From Paenibacillus sp. 1781tsa1 (lineage in GTDB: Bacteria > Bacillota > Bacilli > Paenibacillales > Paenibacillaceae): a stretch of 64,000 bases of DNA. Numbering within the stretch: position 1 is the first letter of the stretch; the number at the start of each line of letters is the position of its first letter. The DNA lies in contig NZ_JAMYWY010000001.1 in assembly GCF_024159265.1 (NCBI RefSeq), positions 2,108,001 through 2,172,000 of the forward strand, given 5' to 3'. Made by a program: the position numbers and the translations under genes. The notes under the pieces are model-generated. The model worked only from the letters and a program-made list of their open reading frames with translations, was not told the origin of the DNA and ran no database searches. Positions 16,352-25,799 of the stretch are shown piece after piece.

Positions 16352-17470
16352 TCATCGGACACGTCCGTTAATGATGTACGTTCTGAGGTCGCGTAATACG
16401 TTAGCCCGATTGAACGCATCGAGAATCACGAGACTGACGGGGCCAATAATTAAGCCTAGAACACCGAACAACTTCAAACCCACAAACATGCCAACCAGCG
16501 TGGCGAGTGGGTCGAGCCCTACACTACTTGCAAGTACCTTCGGTTCAATAATCTGACGGGCGATCAGTAAGATCAGATAGATAATACTAATGCCAATGCC
16601 CAGATACAGATCCCCGTTCATAAACAGGTATGCAGCCCAAGGGACCATGACCAGACCCACACCCAGGTAAGGAAGCAGATCGACCAGACCAATAAACAGA
16701 GCGATGGTAAAGGCTGACTTCACTTGCAATATAAGCAGTCCAATCATGACGAATAGTGCTGTAATCGAGATCATGATCAATTGTGCTCTTACATACCCAA
16801 ACAAGGCCTTCTTCAAATCAGTCCATATGTCTGATATTGGCTTGCGAATAGAAGATGGCACCCAGCCCGATACGGTGATGCTATGCCGGGTCCAGCTTTT
16901 GCTAATGAAGAATGTAGACAGCAGTACAACAATTAATACCGCGCCCATGTTCGGCAGGGAAGTAAGGAGACTCAGAACCATATTGAAAAATCCGGTGACC
17001 AGGTCGGTCACGGCTGTACCTACCGTTTCGGTCGTTTTGCTAATATTGCTGTTGATGGTTTCCTGGTAGTTGGGATTCTCCTTGTAAAATTCATTGATCT
17101 GCGCAATCAAACTCTGAATGGTGTCATTCTGGGTCCAGCGCACAAACGTGTCCTTGATCTCATCAACATGAAGATCAAAGCTTGTCGTAAGTGAAATGAC
17201 TTCTTTTACCATGCGAGTAATCGCCGCTGACAGCACCACCGCGATGGCTCCAAAATAAAGGATTAAGGAAAGAGTCACAGCCAGCCAGCGGGGGAATCGT
17301 GCTCGATGCTGAAGCAGCTTCACTAATGGATTCATGGCATAAGCGATGATCCAGGCAATCGCAAAAGGATACAGTAGCGGGAACAACAAGTATATGGCAA
17401 CAGCGATCAGAATGGTTGCAATGATAACCCATAAGCCGCGGAGCAGACGTTTCAGTATAATTTTATCCAA
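16352..17470 (-). CDS. ytvI: sporulation integral membrane protein YtvI (AI-2E exporter family fold)
   Basis: 372 residues from a TTG at 17470 with AGGAGAG 7 nt upstream. Seven to eight membrane segments, including paired N-terminal helices (LWVIIATILIAVAIYLLFPLLYPFAIAWIIAYAMNPL, quoted as two adjacent helices in residues 14-48), a long amphipathic extracytoplasmic region (about 85-160) and the conserved C-terminal block DLLPYLGVGLVMVPWAAYLFM. The P-Y-L-G-x-G motif and the IEPKVLASSVGLDPL segment are typical of the AI-2E/YtvI superfamily. In Bacillus, ytvI is a sporulation gene in this neighbourhood. Transport substrate unknown. Confidence 0.85.
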   Translation of the reverse strand: MDKIILKRLLRGLWVIIATILIAVAIYLLFPLLYPFAIAWIIAYAMNPLVKLLQHRARFPRWLAVTLSLILYFGAIAVVLSAAITRMVKEVISLTTSFDLHVDEIKDTFVRWTQNDTIQSLIAQINEFYKENPNYQETINSNISKTTETVGTAVTDLVTGFFNMVLSLLTSLPNMGAVLIVVLLSTFFISKSWTRHSITVSGWVPSSIRKPISDIWTDLKKALFGYVRAQLIMISITALFVMIGLLILQVKSAFTIALFIGLVDLLPYLGVGLVMVPWAAYLFMNGDLYLGIGISIIYLILLIARQIIEPKVLASSVGLDPLATLVGMFVGLKLFGVLGLIIGPVSLVILDAFNRANVLRDLRTYIINGRVR

Positions 17471-18001
17471 GCATCAACTCTCCTAATTTCAATTAAGCCG
17501 ACCTATGTATGATCTATAAAACAGTATTAAAAATAGATGGCTATCTTAATTAATATAGAGCATTTACCATGTTTTGAAACGCCGGGATGTTACCAGAGTA
17601 TGTTCAAAAGCTGACTTTTGAACATGCTCTGCCTTGATTCTTTCTTTTGCCTAGAGTATGCCTTAGTCTTACAGAATATAGCAATAGAAAGTTCTTCATA
17701 CGACAGGATTGTTTAAAAAACATTAAATGTCAACCTTGTTTTTGTAAAGGTTTTCAAAAATGCTTTATCGGTCCGATAAAGAAGTTTGATGTGCGAATGA
17801 ACTCTCATCATGTTCACATAAACGACAAAATCCAGTATGATGTTATAAGTAAATACCGATTGACAGGTAGGAAAACAGCATTTTGAAATATTTGTTAATT
17901 TTAAAATGAAAATGTTTACAAAGATAGGATAGGTGCACTTTGGCACTTATATGGCACTCTGGAATGGGTCCTGATTTCGCTTATTAAAGGAGAGATGTAA
18001 T
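17471..18001. other. AT-rich intergenic region before citZ
   Basis: A 531-bp gap. It holds the palindrome at 17595-17630 and, on the citZ side, AT-rich DNA where the citZ promoter must lie. Short frames on both strands (for example 17647-17886) have no ribosome site and unusual composition, so I do not count them as genes. Confidence 0.5.
17595..17630. repeat. 16-bp near-perfect palindrome
   Basis: AGAGTATGTTCAAAAG and CTTTTGAACATGCTCT pair over 16 bp (one T-G) around the 4-nt loop CTGA. No T-run follows and no ytvI stop precedes it, so it is not a standard terminator. The core TTCAAAAG / CTTTTGAA recurs at 2501-2522. Confidence 0.6.
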
Positions 18002-19114
18002 ATGACAGCTACCAAAGGTCTGGAAGGCATCGTTGCAACAACCTCTTCGATCAGTTCTATTGTAGACGGTGTGCTCACATACCGTGGTTACGATATCGAC
18101 GATTTGGCTGAACATGCTAGCTTTGAAGAAGTTGCCTATTTGTTGTGGTTTGGTAAATTGCCAACAACGGATGAACTGAAATCCCTTCGCAAAAGCCTGA
18201 GCGATTACGCGCCGATTCCGAGCGAATTGATTGCACAAATCCAATTGTATCCGAAAAACGTCAGTACCATGGCAGCACTTCGTTCCGCTGTCTCTGCACT
18301 TGCACTGTACGACGAGCAAGCTGATGAGATGACAACGGAAGCGAATGAGAACAAAGCGGTTAAGTTGCAAGCACAGTTGCCAACGATTGTGGCAGCCATC
18401 GCCCGTATCCGTCAGGGCAAAGAACCTGTGGCTCCAAAAGAAGGCGCTTCCATCGCAGAGAACTTTTTATATATGATGACTGGTGAAGAACCATCCGAAA
18501 CCGCAGTAAAAGCATTGGATCAAGCCCTTGTCCTGCATGCGGATCACGAGTTAAACGCTTCGACATTTGCAGCACGTGTAACGGTTGCTACGCTGTCGGA
18601 TATCTATTCCGGTGTAACTTCTGCCATTGGCGCACTGAAGGGACCACTGCATGGCGGTGCTAACGAAGCCGTTATGAAAATGTTGAATGAGATTGGCACG
18701 CCTGATCGTCTTGAAGCGGCAATTCAGGAAAAACTGAATAATCGTGAAAAGATCATGGGCTTTGGACATCGAGTGTACAAAAACGGTGATCCACGCGCCA
18801 AACATTTACAGAAGATGTCCAAGGAACTTGGCGAGATGAACAATGATACGCGCTTGTATGATATGTCTGTGAAGATCGAGGAACTGGTAACAGGACAAAA
18901 AGGACTGAAGCCTAACGTAGACTTCTATTCTGCTTCTGTATATACCCAACTGGAGATCGAACAGGAATTGTTCACTCCGATCTTTGCCATCAGCCGGGTG
19001 TCTGGATGGACTGCGCATATTTTGGAACAGCTTGCGGACAATCGCATCATTCGTCCACGTGCGGAGTACACTGGTCCTACAGAACAGAAATACGTTTCTA
19101 TTGAACTTCGCTAA
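18002..19114 (+). CDS. citZ: citrate synthase
   Basis: 370 residues, ATG behind AAAGGAGAG. Catalytic residues are visible: the HGGANEAV histidine loop (active-site His), GFGHRVYKNGDPRA (His and Arg for oxaloacetate), and VDFYSASVY (the general-base Asp). YRGYDIDDLA near the N-terminus is typical of the short Gram-positive type. It condenses oxaloacetate and acetyl-CoA to citrate. It heads citZ-icd-mdh, the Bacillus-type TCA operon. The 147-nt gap to icd contains a 7-bp stem (GAAGGGT/ACCCTTC), possibly a processing or attenuation element. Confidence 0.97.
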   Translation: MTATKGLEGIVATTSSISSIVDGVLTYRGYDIDDLAEHASFEEVAYLLWFGKLPTTDELKSLRKSLSDYAPIPSELIAQIQLYPKNVSTMAALRSAVSALALYDEQADEMTTEANENKAVKLQAQLPTIVAAIARIRQGKEPVAPKEGASIAENFLYMMTGEEPSETAVKALDQALVLHADHELNASTFAARVTVATLSDIYSGVTSAIGALKGPLHGGANEAVMKMLNEIGTPDRLEAAIQEKLNNREKIMGFGHRVYKNGDPRAKHLQKMSKELGEMNNDTRLYDMSVKIEELVTGQKGLKPNVDFYSASVYTQLEIEQELFTPIFAISRVSGWTAHILEQLADNRIIRPRAEYTGPTEQKYVSIELR

Positions 19115-19261
19115 TAGCCGCAAAAACAGTATAATAATATGGACGAGGTGAAGGGTTGGAAAGTAGAGGCGTTACTCGCTTAAGCTCTCAGGACCCTTCT
19201 CTCAACAAGACTAGTGGTATGATGAATACTGCATATATGAAACCTAGGAGGAATTTTAACT

Positions 19262-20554
19262 ATGAAATTAGAAAAATTTGCTCACCCAACTGAAGGCGAA
19301 AAAATTCAAATTGATAACGGTACACTTCAAGTACCTAGTAATCCGATCATTCCATTTATCGAAGGTGACGGTACAGGCCGTGATATCTGGAAAGCTTCCA
19401 AACGTGTATTGGATGCAGCTGTTGAAAAAGCTTATGATGGCAACAAAAAAATCGCATGGTATGAAGTGTTTGCTGGACAAAAAGCATTCGATACATACGG
19501 TGAGTGGTTGCCGAATGATACACTGGAAGCCATTCGTGAGTATATCGTAGCGATCAAAGGACCTTTGACTACGCCAATCGGTGGCGGTATCCGTTCCCTG
19601 AACGTAGCCCTGCGCCAAGAGCTTGACCTGTACACTTGCTTGCGTCCTGTTCGTTATTTCGACGGTGTACCTTCTCCGGTTAAACGTCCTGAGTTGGTAG
19701 ACATGGTCATTTTCCGTGAGAATACGGAAGATATCTATGCAGGAATCGAGTATGCTGAAGGTTCTGAAGAAGTGAAAAAAGTGATCCAGTTCCTGCAACA
19801 GGAGATGGGTGCTAACAAAATTCGTTTCCCTGAAACTTCCGGTATTGGTATCAAACCAGTATCTTCCGAAGGTTCGAAACGTTTGGTACGTGCAGCAATT
19901 CAATACGCAATTGATCATAACCGTAAGAGTGTTACCTTGGTACACAAAGGTAATATCATGAAATTCACCGAAGGTGCCTTCAAAAACTGGGGATACGAAG
20001 TGGCTGAAGAAGAGTTCGCTGACAAAGTATTCACTTGGGCACAATATGACATCATCAAAGATAACGAAGGTACAGATGCAGCGAATGCAGCACAAAAAGC
20101 CGCTGAAGATGCTGGTAAAATCATCGTAAAAGATGCGATTGCCGATATCGCTCTGCAACAAGTACTGACTCGTCCAGGCGAATTCGATGTTATCGCAACC
20201 TTGAACCTGAACGGTGACTATTTGTCCGATGCACTTGCAGCGCAAGTTGGCGGAATTGGTATCGCTCCTGGAGCGAACATCAACTACGTAACAGGACATG
20301 CCATCTTCGAAGCAACTCACGGTACTGCACCTAAATATGCGGACAAAGATGTCGTGAACCCTGGTTCCGTTATTCTGTCCGGAGTAATGTTGCTTGAGCA
20401 CTTGGGATGGCAAGAAGCAGCTAACCTGATCTACAAAGGTATGGAAACATCCATTAACAATAAAACAGTAACGTATGACTTTGCACGTCTGATGGATGGC
20501 GCTACTGAAGTGAAATGTTCTGAATTCGCGGATCAAATCATTAAAAACCTGTAA
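19262..20554 (+). CDS. icd: isocitrate dehydrogenase (NADP-dependent)
   Basis: 430 residues with CTAGGAGGA before the ATG. Conserved parts: [51 protein letters not shown] (substrate arginines and the regulatory serine region), [28 protein letters not shown], and [26 protein letters not shown]. It decarboxylates isocitrate to 2-oxoglutarate. The cofactor-loop [11 protein letters not shown] region is of the NADP type. Length matches Bacillus Icd (423). It is 15 nt upstream of mdh. Confidence 0.97.
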   Translation: MKLEKFAHPTEGEKIQIDNGTLQVPSNPIIPFIEGDGTGRDIWKASKRVLDAAVEKAYDGNKKIAWYEVFAGQKAFDTYGEWLPNDTLEAIREYIVAIKGPLTTPIGGGIRSLNVALRQELDLYTCLRPVRYFDGVPSPVKRPELVDMVIFRENTEDIYAGIEYAEGSEEVKKVIQFLQQEMGANKIRFPETSGIGIKPVSSEGSKRLVRAAIQYAIDHNRKSVTLVHKGNIMKFTEGAFKNWGYEVAEEEFADKVFTWAQYDIIKDNEGTDAANAAQKAAEDAGKIIVKDAIADIALQQVLTRPGEFDVIATLNLNGDYLSDALAAQVGGIGIAPGANINYVTGHAIFEATHGTAPKYADKDVVNPGSVILSGVMLLEHLGWQEAANLIYKGMETSINNKTVTYDFARLMDGATEVKCSEFADQIIKNL

Positions 20555-20569
20555 GGGGAGATGTGAATC

Positions 20570-21511
20570 TTGACTATTCAGCGCAAAAAAATCACAGTAG
20601 TCGGCGCCGGTTTTACCGGTGCTACGACCGCATTAATGCTTGCCCAAAAAGAACTCGGGGATGTTGTGCTGGTTGATATTCCTCAGCTGGAGAACCCGAC
20701 GAAGGGGAAAGCACTCGATATGATGGAAGCAAGTCCTGTTCAAGGATTTGACAGTCATATCGTCGGTACTTCCAACTACGAAGATACTGCAGGTTCTGAG
20801 ATTGTAATCATCACCGCTGGTATCGCCCGTAAACCGGGTATGAGCCGCGACGATCTGGTTAATACGAATGCGGGTATCGTGAAGTCCGTTTGTGAAAATG
20901 TGAAAAAATATTGCCCTGATTCCATCGTCATTATTCTAAGCAACCCGGTGGATGCGATGACTTATGCAGCTTATCAGACCCTTGGTTTTCCTAAAAACCG
21001 TGTTATTGGTCAGTCAGGTGTTCTGGATACAGCACGTTATTGTACCTTCATTGCGCAAGAGTTGAACGTATCTGTTGAAGATGTTCGTGGATTCGTTCTT
21101 GGTGGTCACGGAGACGATATGGTGCCTCTCGTTCGTTATTCGAGCGTGGGGGGCATTCCAATCGATACACTGATTCCGGCTGACCGGATCGAATCCATCG
21201 TTCAGCGCACCCGTGTTGGCGGTGGTGAGATTGTGAATCTGCTTGGTAATGGCAGTGCATATTATGCACCGGCGGCTTCACTTGTTCAGATGACCGAAGC
21301 GATTTTGAAGGACAAGAAACGTATCATTCCAGTGATCGCTTATCTTGAAGGTGAATATGGCTATCATGATCTGTTCCTCGGTGTACCAACCATTCTGGGT
21401 GGTAACGGCATTGAGAAAATATTTGAACTTGAGCTGACAACGGAAGAAAAAGCAGGCTTGGATAAATCTGCTGATTCGGTTCGTAACGTCATTTCGGTAG
21501 TAAACCTGTAA
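20570..21511 (+). CDS. mdh: malate dehydrogenase
   Basis: 313 residues from a TTG start at 20570 with AGGGGAGATG upstream. Rossmann motif [17 protein letters not shown], the coenzyme Asp in [12 protein letters not shown], the substrate arginine loop [15 protein letters not shown], the catalytic Asp/His pair in [25 protein letters not shown]. It is of the LDH-like malate dehydrogenase group and oxidises malate to oxaloacetate with NAD. It ends the TCA operon with a strong terminator 30 nt later. Confidence 0.97.
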   Translation: MTIQRKKITVVGAGFTGATTALMLAQKELGDVVLVDIPQLENPTKGKALDMMEASPVQGFDSHIVGTSNYEDTAGSEIVIITAGIARKPGMSRDDLVNTNAGIVKSVCENVKKYCPDSIVIILSNPVDAMTYAAYQTLGFPKNRVIGQSGVLDTARYCTFIAQELNVSVEDVRGFVLGGHGDDMVPLVRYSSVGGIPIDTLIPADRIESIVQRTRVGGGEIVNLLGNGSAYYAPAASLVQMTEAILKDKKRIIPVIAYLEGEYGYHDLFLGVPTILGGNGIEKIFELELTTEEKAGLDKSADSVRNVISVVNL

Positions 21512-21540
21512 GTTTGAGAACTTTTTGAACAGAAGCTAAA

Positions 21541-21574
21541 AGAAAACCTCCGGTAACCCGGAGGTTTTCTTTTC
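21541..21574 (+). terminator. citZ-icd-mdh terminator
   Basis: AGAAAACCTCCGG, 4-nt loop, CCGGAGGTTTTCT, then T-rich DNA. A perfect 13-bp stem. Confidence 0.93.
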
Positions 21575-21645
21575 TTTGGATAAGATCCCCAGTATAATGG
21601 GATGTGATGTATAGCACACCGAAAATGTTGAGGAGGATGAAAATT

Positions 21646-22071
21646 TTGACAATGATTATGTATCTGCTCCATATTGTTGGAGCACTGGCGATGGGATTCT
21701 ATTTGATTCTGCCATTCGTGGTCGGTAAAATCCGTACCTTGAATGCTGCAGCACAAGAGGGAGCATTTGCGTCACTTCGTTCTTTGAACAAAGTCGCGCA
21801 GTATGGACTTGTAATCCAACTTCTAACGGGTGGTTACCTGATGACAAAAGGTGAGTATTCTCATGTTTGGATGGCTGTCGTTGTTGTTCTTCTCTTGGCT
21901 ATTGCCGCTATTGGAGGAATTATGGGCAAACCGCTGCGACTCGCTGCAGAAGGTGTGAAAAACAAGCGTGATGTAGGACCCGAACAAAGCAAGATCCGTA
22001 TGTTTAGCACACTGCTTGCTGTATTCTTGCTGATTATGGTGTATCTGATGGTGAATAATCAGGTTATCTAG
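21646..22071 (+). CDS. four-helix membrane protein of unknown function
   Basis: 141 residues from a TTG at 21646, 9 nt after AGGAGG; the ATG at 21637 overlaps the ribosome site and is less likely. Four hydrophobic segments: YLLHIVGALAMGFYLILPFV, a weaker one around LVIQLLTGGYLM, VWMAVVVVLLLAIAAIGGIM and FSTLLAVFLLIMVYLMV. A conserved-looking His lies in the first helix (LLHIVGA) and a basic loop (KPLRLAAEGVKNKRD) in the third cytosolic loop. I do not recognise a named family with confidence; it superficially resembles small DUF2269-type proteins. Confidence 0.65.
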   Translation: MTMIMYLLHIVGALAMGFYLILPFVVGKIRTLNAAAQEGAFASLRSLNKVAQYGLVIQLLTGGYLMTKGEYSHVWMAVVVVLLLAIAAIGGIMGKPLRLAAEGVKNKRDVGPEQSKIRMFSTLLAVFLLIMVYLMVNNQVI

Positions 22072-22198
22072 TTGTGCCGGTTGATTCATCCCTATGAGGA
22101 TGTATTAATAGTCATCGTTTAAGCGTTTGCACACGTAATTAGGACAAGCTGGATGACCTGTGTCAACATGTATAATGGTATTGCGTTATAAAGAATAA

Positions 22199-22235
22199 CA
22201 AAAACAGACAGCCTCATTGGCTGTCTGTTTTTGTT
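22199..22235. terminator. strong bidirectional terminator
   Basis: AAAAACAGACAGCC, TCATT loop, GGCTGTCTGTTTTT: a perfect 14-bp stem with A and T tails. It serves the upstream membrane protein and the convergent diguanylate cyclase. Confidence 0.9.
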
Positions 22236-22337
22236 GTTGCTAAGCTGAGATCGGAGTCCTCAGCCTATTCGAATGGGAACTATGAATAATTACTTACATG
22301 TCACCGTACATATCTCATCAAATTGGGGCTGCATTGA

Positions 22338-23897
22338 CTAGGTTGTACTCACAGCATGAACATGCACTTTATTTCGACCATTCCGCTTGGATTCATACAG
22401 AGCCGTGTCAGCGTCGCGCAACAAGGACTCCAGCGAATCAATCCCTCCATTGTACTGGGAGATTCCAAAGCTTGAGGTCAGTGTTATAGGTAATCCATGA
22501 ACATCTAAAGGTTGATTCAACAAGGCAACTCTCAGTTGCTCTGCGAGTTCTTCGGCTTCTTGAAGCGAGGTATTAGGAAGAGCGATGACGAATTCTTCTC
22601 CTCCATAACGGGCGAACAACATCTCAGGGCTCAAATATCGATTACATATAGAGACCACATGAATAATGGCCTGATCGCCCACATCATGTCCATAGGTATC
22701 ATTAATGCGTTTAAAATAATCGATATCAAATAAAATAAAGGAGACAGGCTGCAGGTTAAGATGAGCTTCGCTCAACATCTCCCGACCTTTATGCAAAAAA
22801 TGAGTGCGATTATAGATTTTGGTCAGACCATCGAAATAAGCCAGCTGTTTTAGCTGTTCTTGCAAGAAACGTTGTTCTGTTATATCAATGAGCATAATGA
22901 GACTACCCACGATCTGCGCATCTTTGTTATAAACATAAGACGTTCTGACCTGATAACAGACGGTTTCACCTGCTAACTGCCAGTACAGATCCGTTTGCAA
23001 TCCTTCCCTCTCGTATTGAACGGGAAAAGTCTCTCCGGCAAGATTAAGCCATATCTCATCCAAGGGTTGTCCAATCATGGTCAGATTAAGTTCTGGCAAC
23101 ATGTCACGAAGTGATCGATTGTAATCAACCAGGCGATTGGAACTATCCAGTACAATAACGCCTTCGCGCATGCTCTCGAAAATACTGTCTTTTGCAATCG
23201 GCACGATGGTCAGGAGACGAGAGGATAGAATGGCCCAGATATACATGGCAGATGTAATACACATGAGAACCGGCACGGGGTCCATCCCGCCAGGTGTCAA
23301 GCCAAGCAAATACAGAAAAGCTGCGACCATAGGAATAATCTGTGAAGTAATCAGTGTAAGTAATTGACGACGGTACATCTTCTTGGTGTGTTTCCATTGT
23401 CCGATTAGAATGAGGCAGGCACACAACAGACAAGAGAACGTGAATGCGCCGTGAACAACATACCATTGACCCACTGCGATATCCATCAGAGGTACGGGAC
23501 TATTTTCTCTCAGCCATACTTTCTTATAAAAGAGATGATGAAAATCATTGGTTGCTACCATACATAGTGTAATGGAAGGGATTACAAACAAAGCGGTAGT
23601 TACCTTTTTGGATAACGTTTTACCTGTGTACTTTATCATCAACATGAGGCCAAGAGATGCAGAGAAGGGCATGCCTATATACTCCACGGTGGTCCAAAAC
23701 TTCATCTGCTCGAGCGTGTTGCTGGCCAGCTCAATTGCATATCCAAAAGTATATATGGAGAGTGCTGCTGTGTAGAGGATGAATATTTTGGAACTGGGGA
23801 TCTCGGATCTTCTGAAATAGGTATATAAACACAAAAAGACATTCAGCACGGCTGAAGTGGCTACGAGTGTTATATATGAATTAATATGCGATTCCAT
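22338..23897 (-). CDS. membrane-bound diguanylate cyclase (7TM-PAS-GGDEF)
   Basis: 519 residues. The N-terminal ~215 residues form seven membrane helices like the His-kinase N-terminal 7TM module. A PAS domain follows (about 225-340, starting KDSIFESMREGVIVLDSSNRLVDYN). Residues about 350-510 are a GGDEF domain with an intact active-site signature RYGGEEFVIALP and the nucleotide/metal motif FDIDYFKRINDTYGHDVGDQ. It should make c-di-GMP from two GTP. No RxxD inhibitory site is obvious five residues before GGEEF, so product inhibition may be weak. No EAL domain. The gene stands alone; a repeated TGTACAT motif lies 70 bp upstream. Confidence 0.9.
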   Translation of the reverse strand: MESHINSYITLVATSAVLNVFLCLYTYFRRSEIPSSKIFILYTAALSIYTFGYAIELASNTLEQMKFWTTVEYIGMPFSASLGLMLMIKYTGKTLSKKVTTALFVIPSITLCMVATNDFHHLFYKKVWLRENSPVPLMDIAVGQWYVVHGAFTFSCLLCACLILIGQWKHTKKMYRRQLLTLITSQIIPMVAAFLYLLGLTPGGMDPVPVLMCITSAMYIWAILSSRLLTIVPIAKDSIFESMREGVIVLDSSNRLVDYNRSLRDMLPELNLTMIGQPLDEIWLNLAGETFPVQYEREGLQTDLYWQLAGETVCYQVRTSYVYNKDAQIVGSLIMLIDITEQRFLQEQLKQLAYFDGLTKIYNRTHFLHKGREMLSEAHLNLQPVSFILFDIDYFKRINDTYGHDVGDQAIIHVVSICNRYLSPEMLFARYGGEEFVIALPNTSLQEAEELAEQLRVALLNQPLDVHGLPITLTSSFGISQYNGGIDSLESLLRDADTALYESKRNGRNKVHVHAVSTT

Positions 23898-23960
23898 TGT
23901 CAGGTCTCCATGTTAGGTTAGGATGGTTAAACCAGTGAAAAATGATAGTTAAAGCACATC

Positions 23961-23981
23961 TGTATACTGTACATTGTACAT
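23961..23981. promoter_or_regulatory. TGTACAT direct repeats upstream of the diguanylate cyclase
   Basis: Three 7-bp units in a row (TGTATAC, TGTACAT, TGTACAT) start at 23961, about 70 bp before the minus-strand start at 23897. TGTACA is itself palindromic. It has the look of an operator. The rest of 23898-24287 is AT-rich and contains no gene that I can support; the SDR ribosome site (GAGAGGAGA) is at its end. Confidence 0.35.
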
Positions 23982-24287
23982 CAGCCCAAGCGGCATAGGA
24001 ATACACTTTGTATCATGAAACAGTCTAATTTCGAATAAATTTCGAATTTTCGGTATAACAAGTATTGATGGAGAAAGGTTGTTTGATATCTAAAGAGAGT
24101 GGTAAATAACGAATAGAGACAGCACGCTGAGATTTGAGTTGCTGTGATCGCAGAAGAATAATCTGGACTGTTCATGCCATCCTACAGAATGAGACTTTTT
24201 CAGAGAACGAAAGACAAGGAAGGTTATAGCTAAGGTCCATGTCTTCTGTAATCCAAATATGTTCACATTTTGAGAGGAGAATGTTAG

Positions 24288-25157
24288 ATGTCAACCACAC
24301 CACAAAACCAAAAAACAATGCCAGCGCAGCATCAGGATCAACGACCTGGAATCGAGTCGGAGATGCATCCCAGACCCGAATTTGAGAAGCCTGAATACAA
24401 GGCAGCAGGTAAACTGACGGGAAAGGTGGCGCTCATTACAGGGGGTGACAGTGGAATTGGTCGTGCTGTAGCCGTTACATACGCCAAGGAAGGCGCGGAT
24501 GTCGCGATTGTATACCTGAGCGAGCACGAAGATGCCAAGGAAACGAAGCGACAGGTCGAACAGGAAGGACGCAAGTGTATCTTGATAGCCGGAGATATTG
24601 GTGACGATACCTTTGCCAAGAAGTCGGTTCAGCAGACCGTAGATGAACTAGGTAAACTGGACATAGTCGTGAATAACGCAGCGGAACAGCACCCACAACA
24701 GAATCTGGAGGATATTACACCAGAACAACTGGAGCGAACATTCCGTACCAATATCTTCGGCATGTTCTATGTGACGCAGGCGGCTCTGCCACATCTGAAG
24801 AAAGGCAGTACGATTATTAACACGACATCCATCACAGCTTACCGCGGCAGCCCGACCTTGCTTGACTATTCATCTACCAAAGGAGCAATAACTTCGTTCA
24901 CTCGTTCTTTATCGATGAATGTGATTGAGAAGGGAATTCGTGTGAATGCTGTTGCACCGGGACCAATCTGGACACCACTCATTCCATCCACATTTGATGA
25001 GAAAAAGGTAAGTGAGTTTGGCGCAACGCAGCCGATGAAGCGGCCGGGGCAACCGGATGAACTGGCTCCCGCGTACGTGTATCTGGCTTCGGATGACTCA
25101 TCGTATGTGAGTGGACAGGTGATGCATGTGAACGGCGGCGAAGTGGTGAACGGGTAA
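24288..25157 (+). CDS. SDR-family oxidoreductase, general-stress type (YhdF/YdaD-like)
   Basis: 289 residues. A polar N-terminal ~40 residues rich in Gln/Pro (HQDQRPGIESEMHP) leads into a classical short-chain dehydrogenase: ALITGGDSGIGRAVA (NAD(P) site), NNAAEQ, catalytic Ser/Tyr/Lys in TSITAYRGSPTLLDYSSTKGA and VNAVAPGPIWTPL. The N-terminal extension with PxFEKPEY is typical of Bacillus stress-induced members such as YhdF and YdaD. Substrate unknown. Monocistronic with its own terminator (25200-25240). Confidence 0.88.
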   Translation: MSTTPQNQKTMPAQHQDQRPGIESEMHPRPEFEKPEYKAAGKLTGKVALITGGDSGIGRAVAVTYAKEGADVAIVYLSEHEDAKETKRQVEQEGRKCILIAGDIGDDTFAKKSVQQTVDELGKLDIVVNNAAEQHPQQNLEDITPEQLERTFRTNIFGMFYVTQAALPHLKKGSTIINTTSITAYRGSPTLLDYSSTKGAITSFTRSLSMNVIEKGIRVNAVAPGPIWTPLIPSTFDEKKVSEFGATQPMKRPGQPDELAPAYVYLASDDSSYVSGQVMHVNGGEVVNG

Positions 25158-25199
25158 TTCGTAAAAGGTTAACGCAGGTTTGGGTTATTAGATATAGAG

Positions 25200-25240
25200 A
25201 GGCGTATCGCTTTCAGCATGGCTGAGCGGTGCGCCTTTTT
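25200..25240 (+). terminator. terminator of the SDR gene
   Basis: AGGCGTATCGCT pairs with AGCGGTGCGCCT over 12 bp (two G-T pairs), followed by TTTTT. Confidence 0.85.
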
Positions 25241-25408
25241 GATATCAGGGGAATGTGTAAGTCAAAGATGCGGGTTTAGCACCTGTTTACAAAAGTCTGC
25301 ATCTGCGTTGATACATATATGATATTGTACGAATAGCCTTACCTGACTGGAATCTCCCTAATCTGTGATATGATAGATCGAGCAATTATACTCGGAGGGA
25401 TAAGTCAT

Positions 25409-25756
25409 ATGAAAATTAGCAAACAGAATGCAGCGCATTATATATGGGGTGGACAGTGCGATGGCTGGCACCTTGTTCAAAACGATAAATTGAGCATCAT
25501 TCATGAGCGAATGCCTGCAGGAACGGCTGAAACACGACATTACCATTCGGTAAGCCGTCAGTTTTTTTTCATCCTCAGCGGTGAAGCATGTATGGAACTT
25601 GATGGTGAAATGTTTATGCTTGAGACCCATGAAGGAATAGAGATTGCACCCGGAAGGCCGCATCAGATGATGAATCGGAGCAACGAAGAAGTGGAGTTTC
25701 TCGTTATTTCCAATCCCGGTACCCGTGGGGATCGAATTGAACTGGATTCAATGTAG
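25409..25756 (+). CDS. cupin-domain protein
   Basis: 115 residues from the ATG at 25409 with GGAGGG upstream; the longer frame to 25370 lacks a site. Single cupin barrel: motif 1 is around ETRHYHSVSRQFFFILSGEA, with His ligands H-Y-H and a later Gln instead of the usual Glu; motif 2 is around APGRPHQMMNRS. Proteins of this size bind a metal and a small ligand or act as simple isomerases/dioxygenases; no substrate can be assigned. It ends 43 nt before the phoR-like gene, and the two may be co-transcribed because no terminator is seen between them. Confidence 0.8.
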   Translation: MKISKQNAAHYIWGGQCDGWHLVQNDKLSIIHERMPAGTAETRHYHSVSRQFFFILSGEACMELDGEMFMLETHEGIEIAPGRPHQMMNRSNEEVEFLVISNPGTRGDRIELDSM

Positions 25757-25799
25757 AACAAGTCATTAGATATTAATCTGATCATAAAGGAAGAGATAG

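Noticed and set aside
17647-17886. 79-residue frame in the ytvI-citZ gap
   Set aside because: No ribosome site, unusual composition and no family; AT-rich intergenic DNA.
19268-20536. 422-residue antisense frame opposite icd (and a 380-residue one opposite pyk, 13715-14857)
   Set aside because: Strong codon bias of the highly expressed plus-strand genes removes stops from the opposite strand; the translations are Cys/Phe/His-rich and have no domain.
22150-22235. TATAAT close before a strong terminator, considered as a tiny RNA gene
   Set aside because: No -35 at the right spacing; the transcript would consist only of the terminator hairpin.
24079-24105. Possible sigma-B promoter (GTTTGA ... 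GGTAAA) upstream of the stress-type SDR
   Set aside because: The -10 deviates from GGGTAT/GGGAAT and the site is 200 bp from the start; not convincing.
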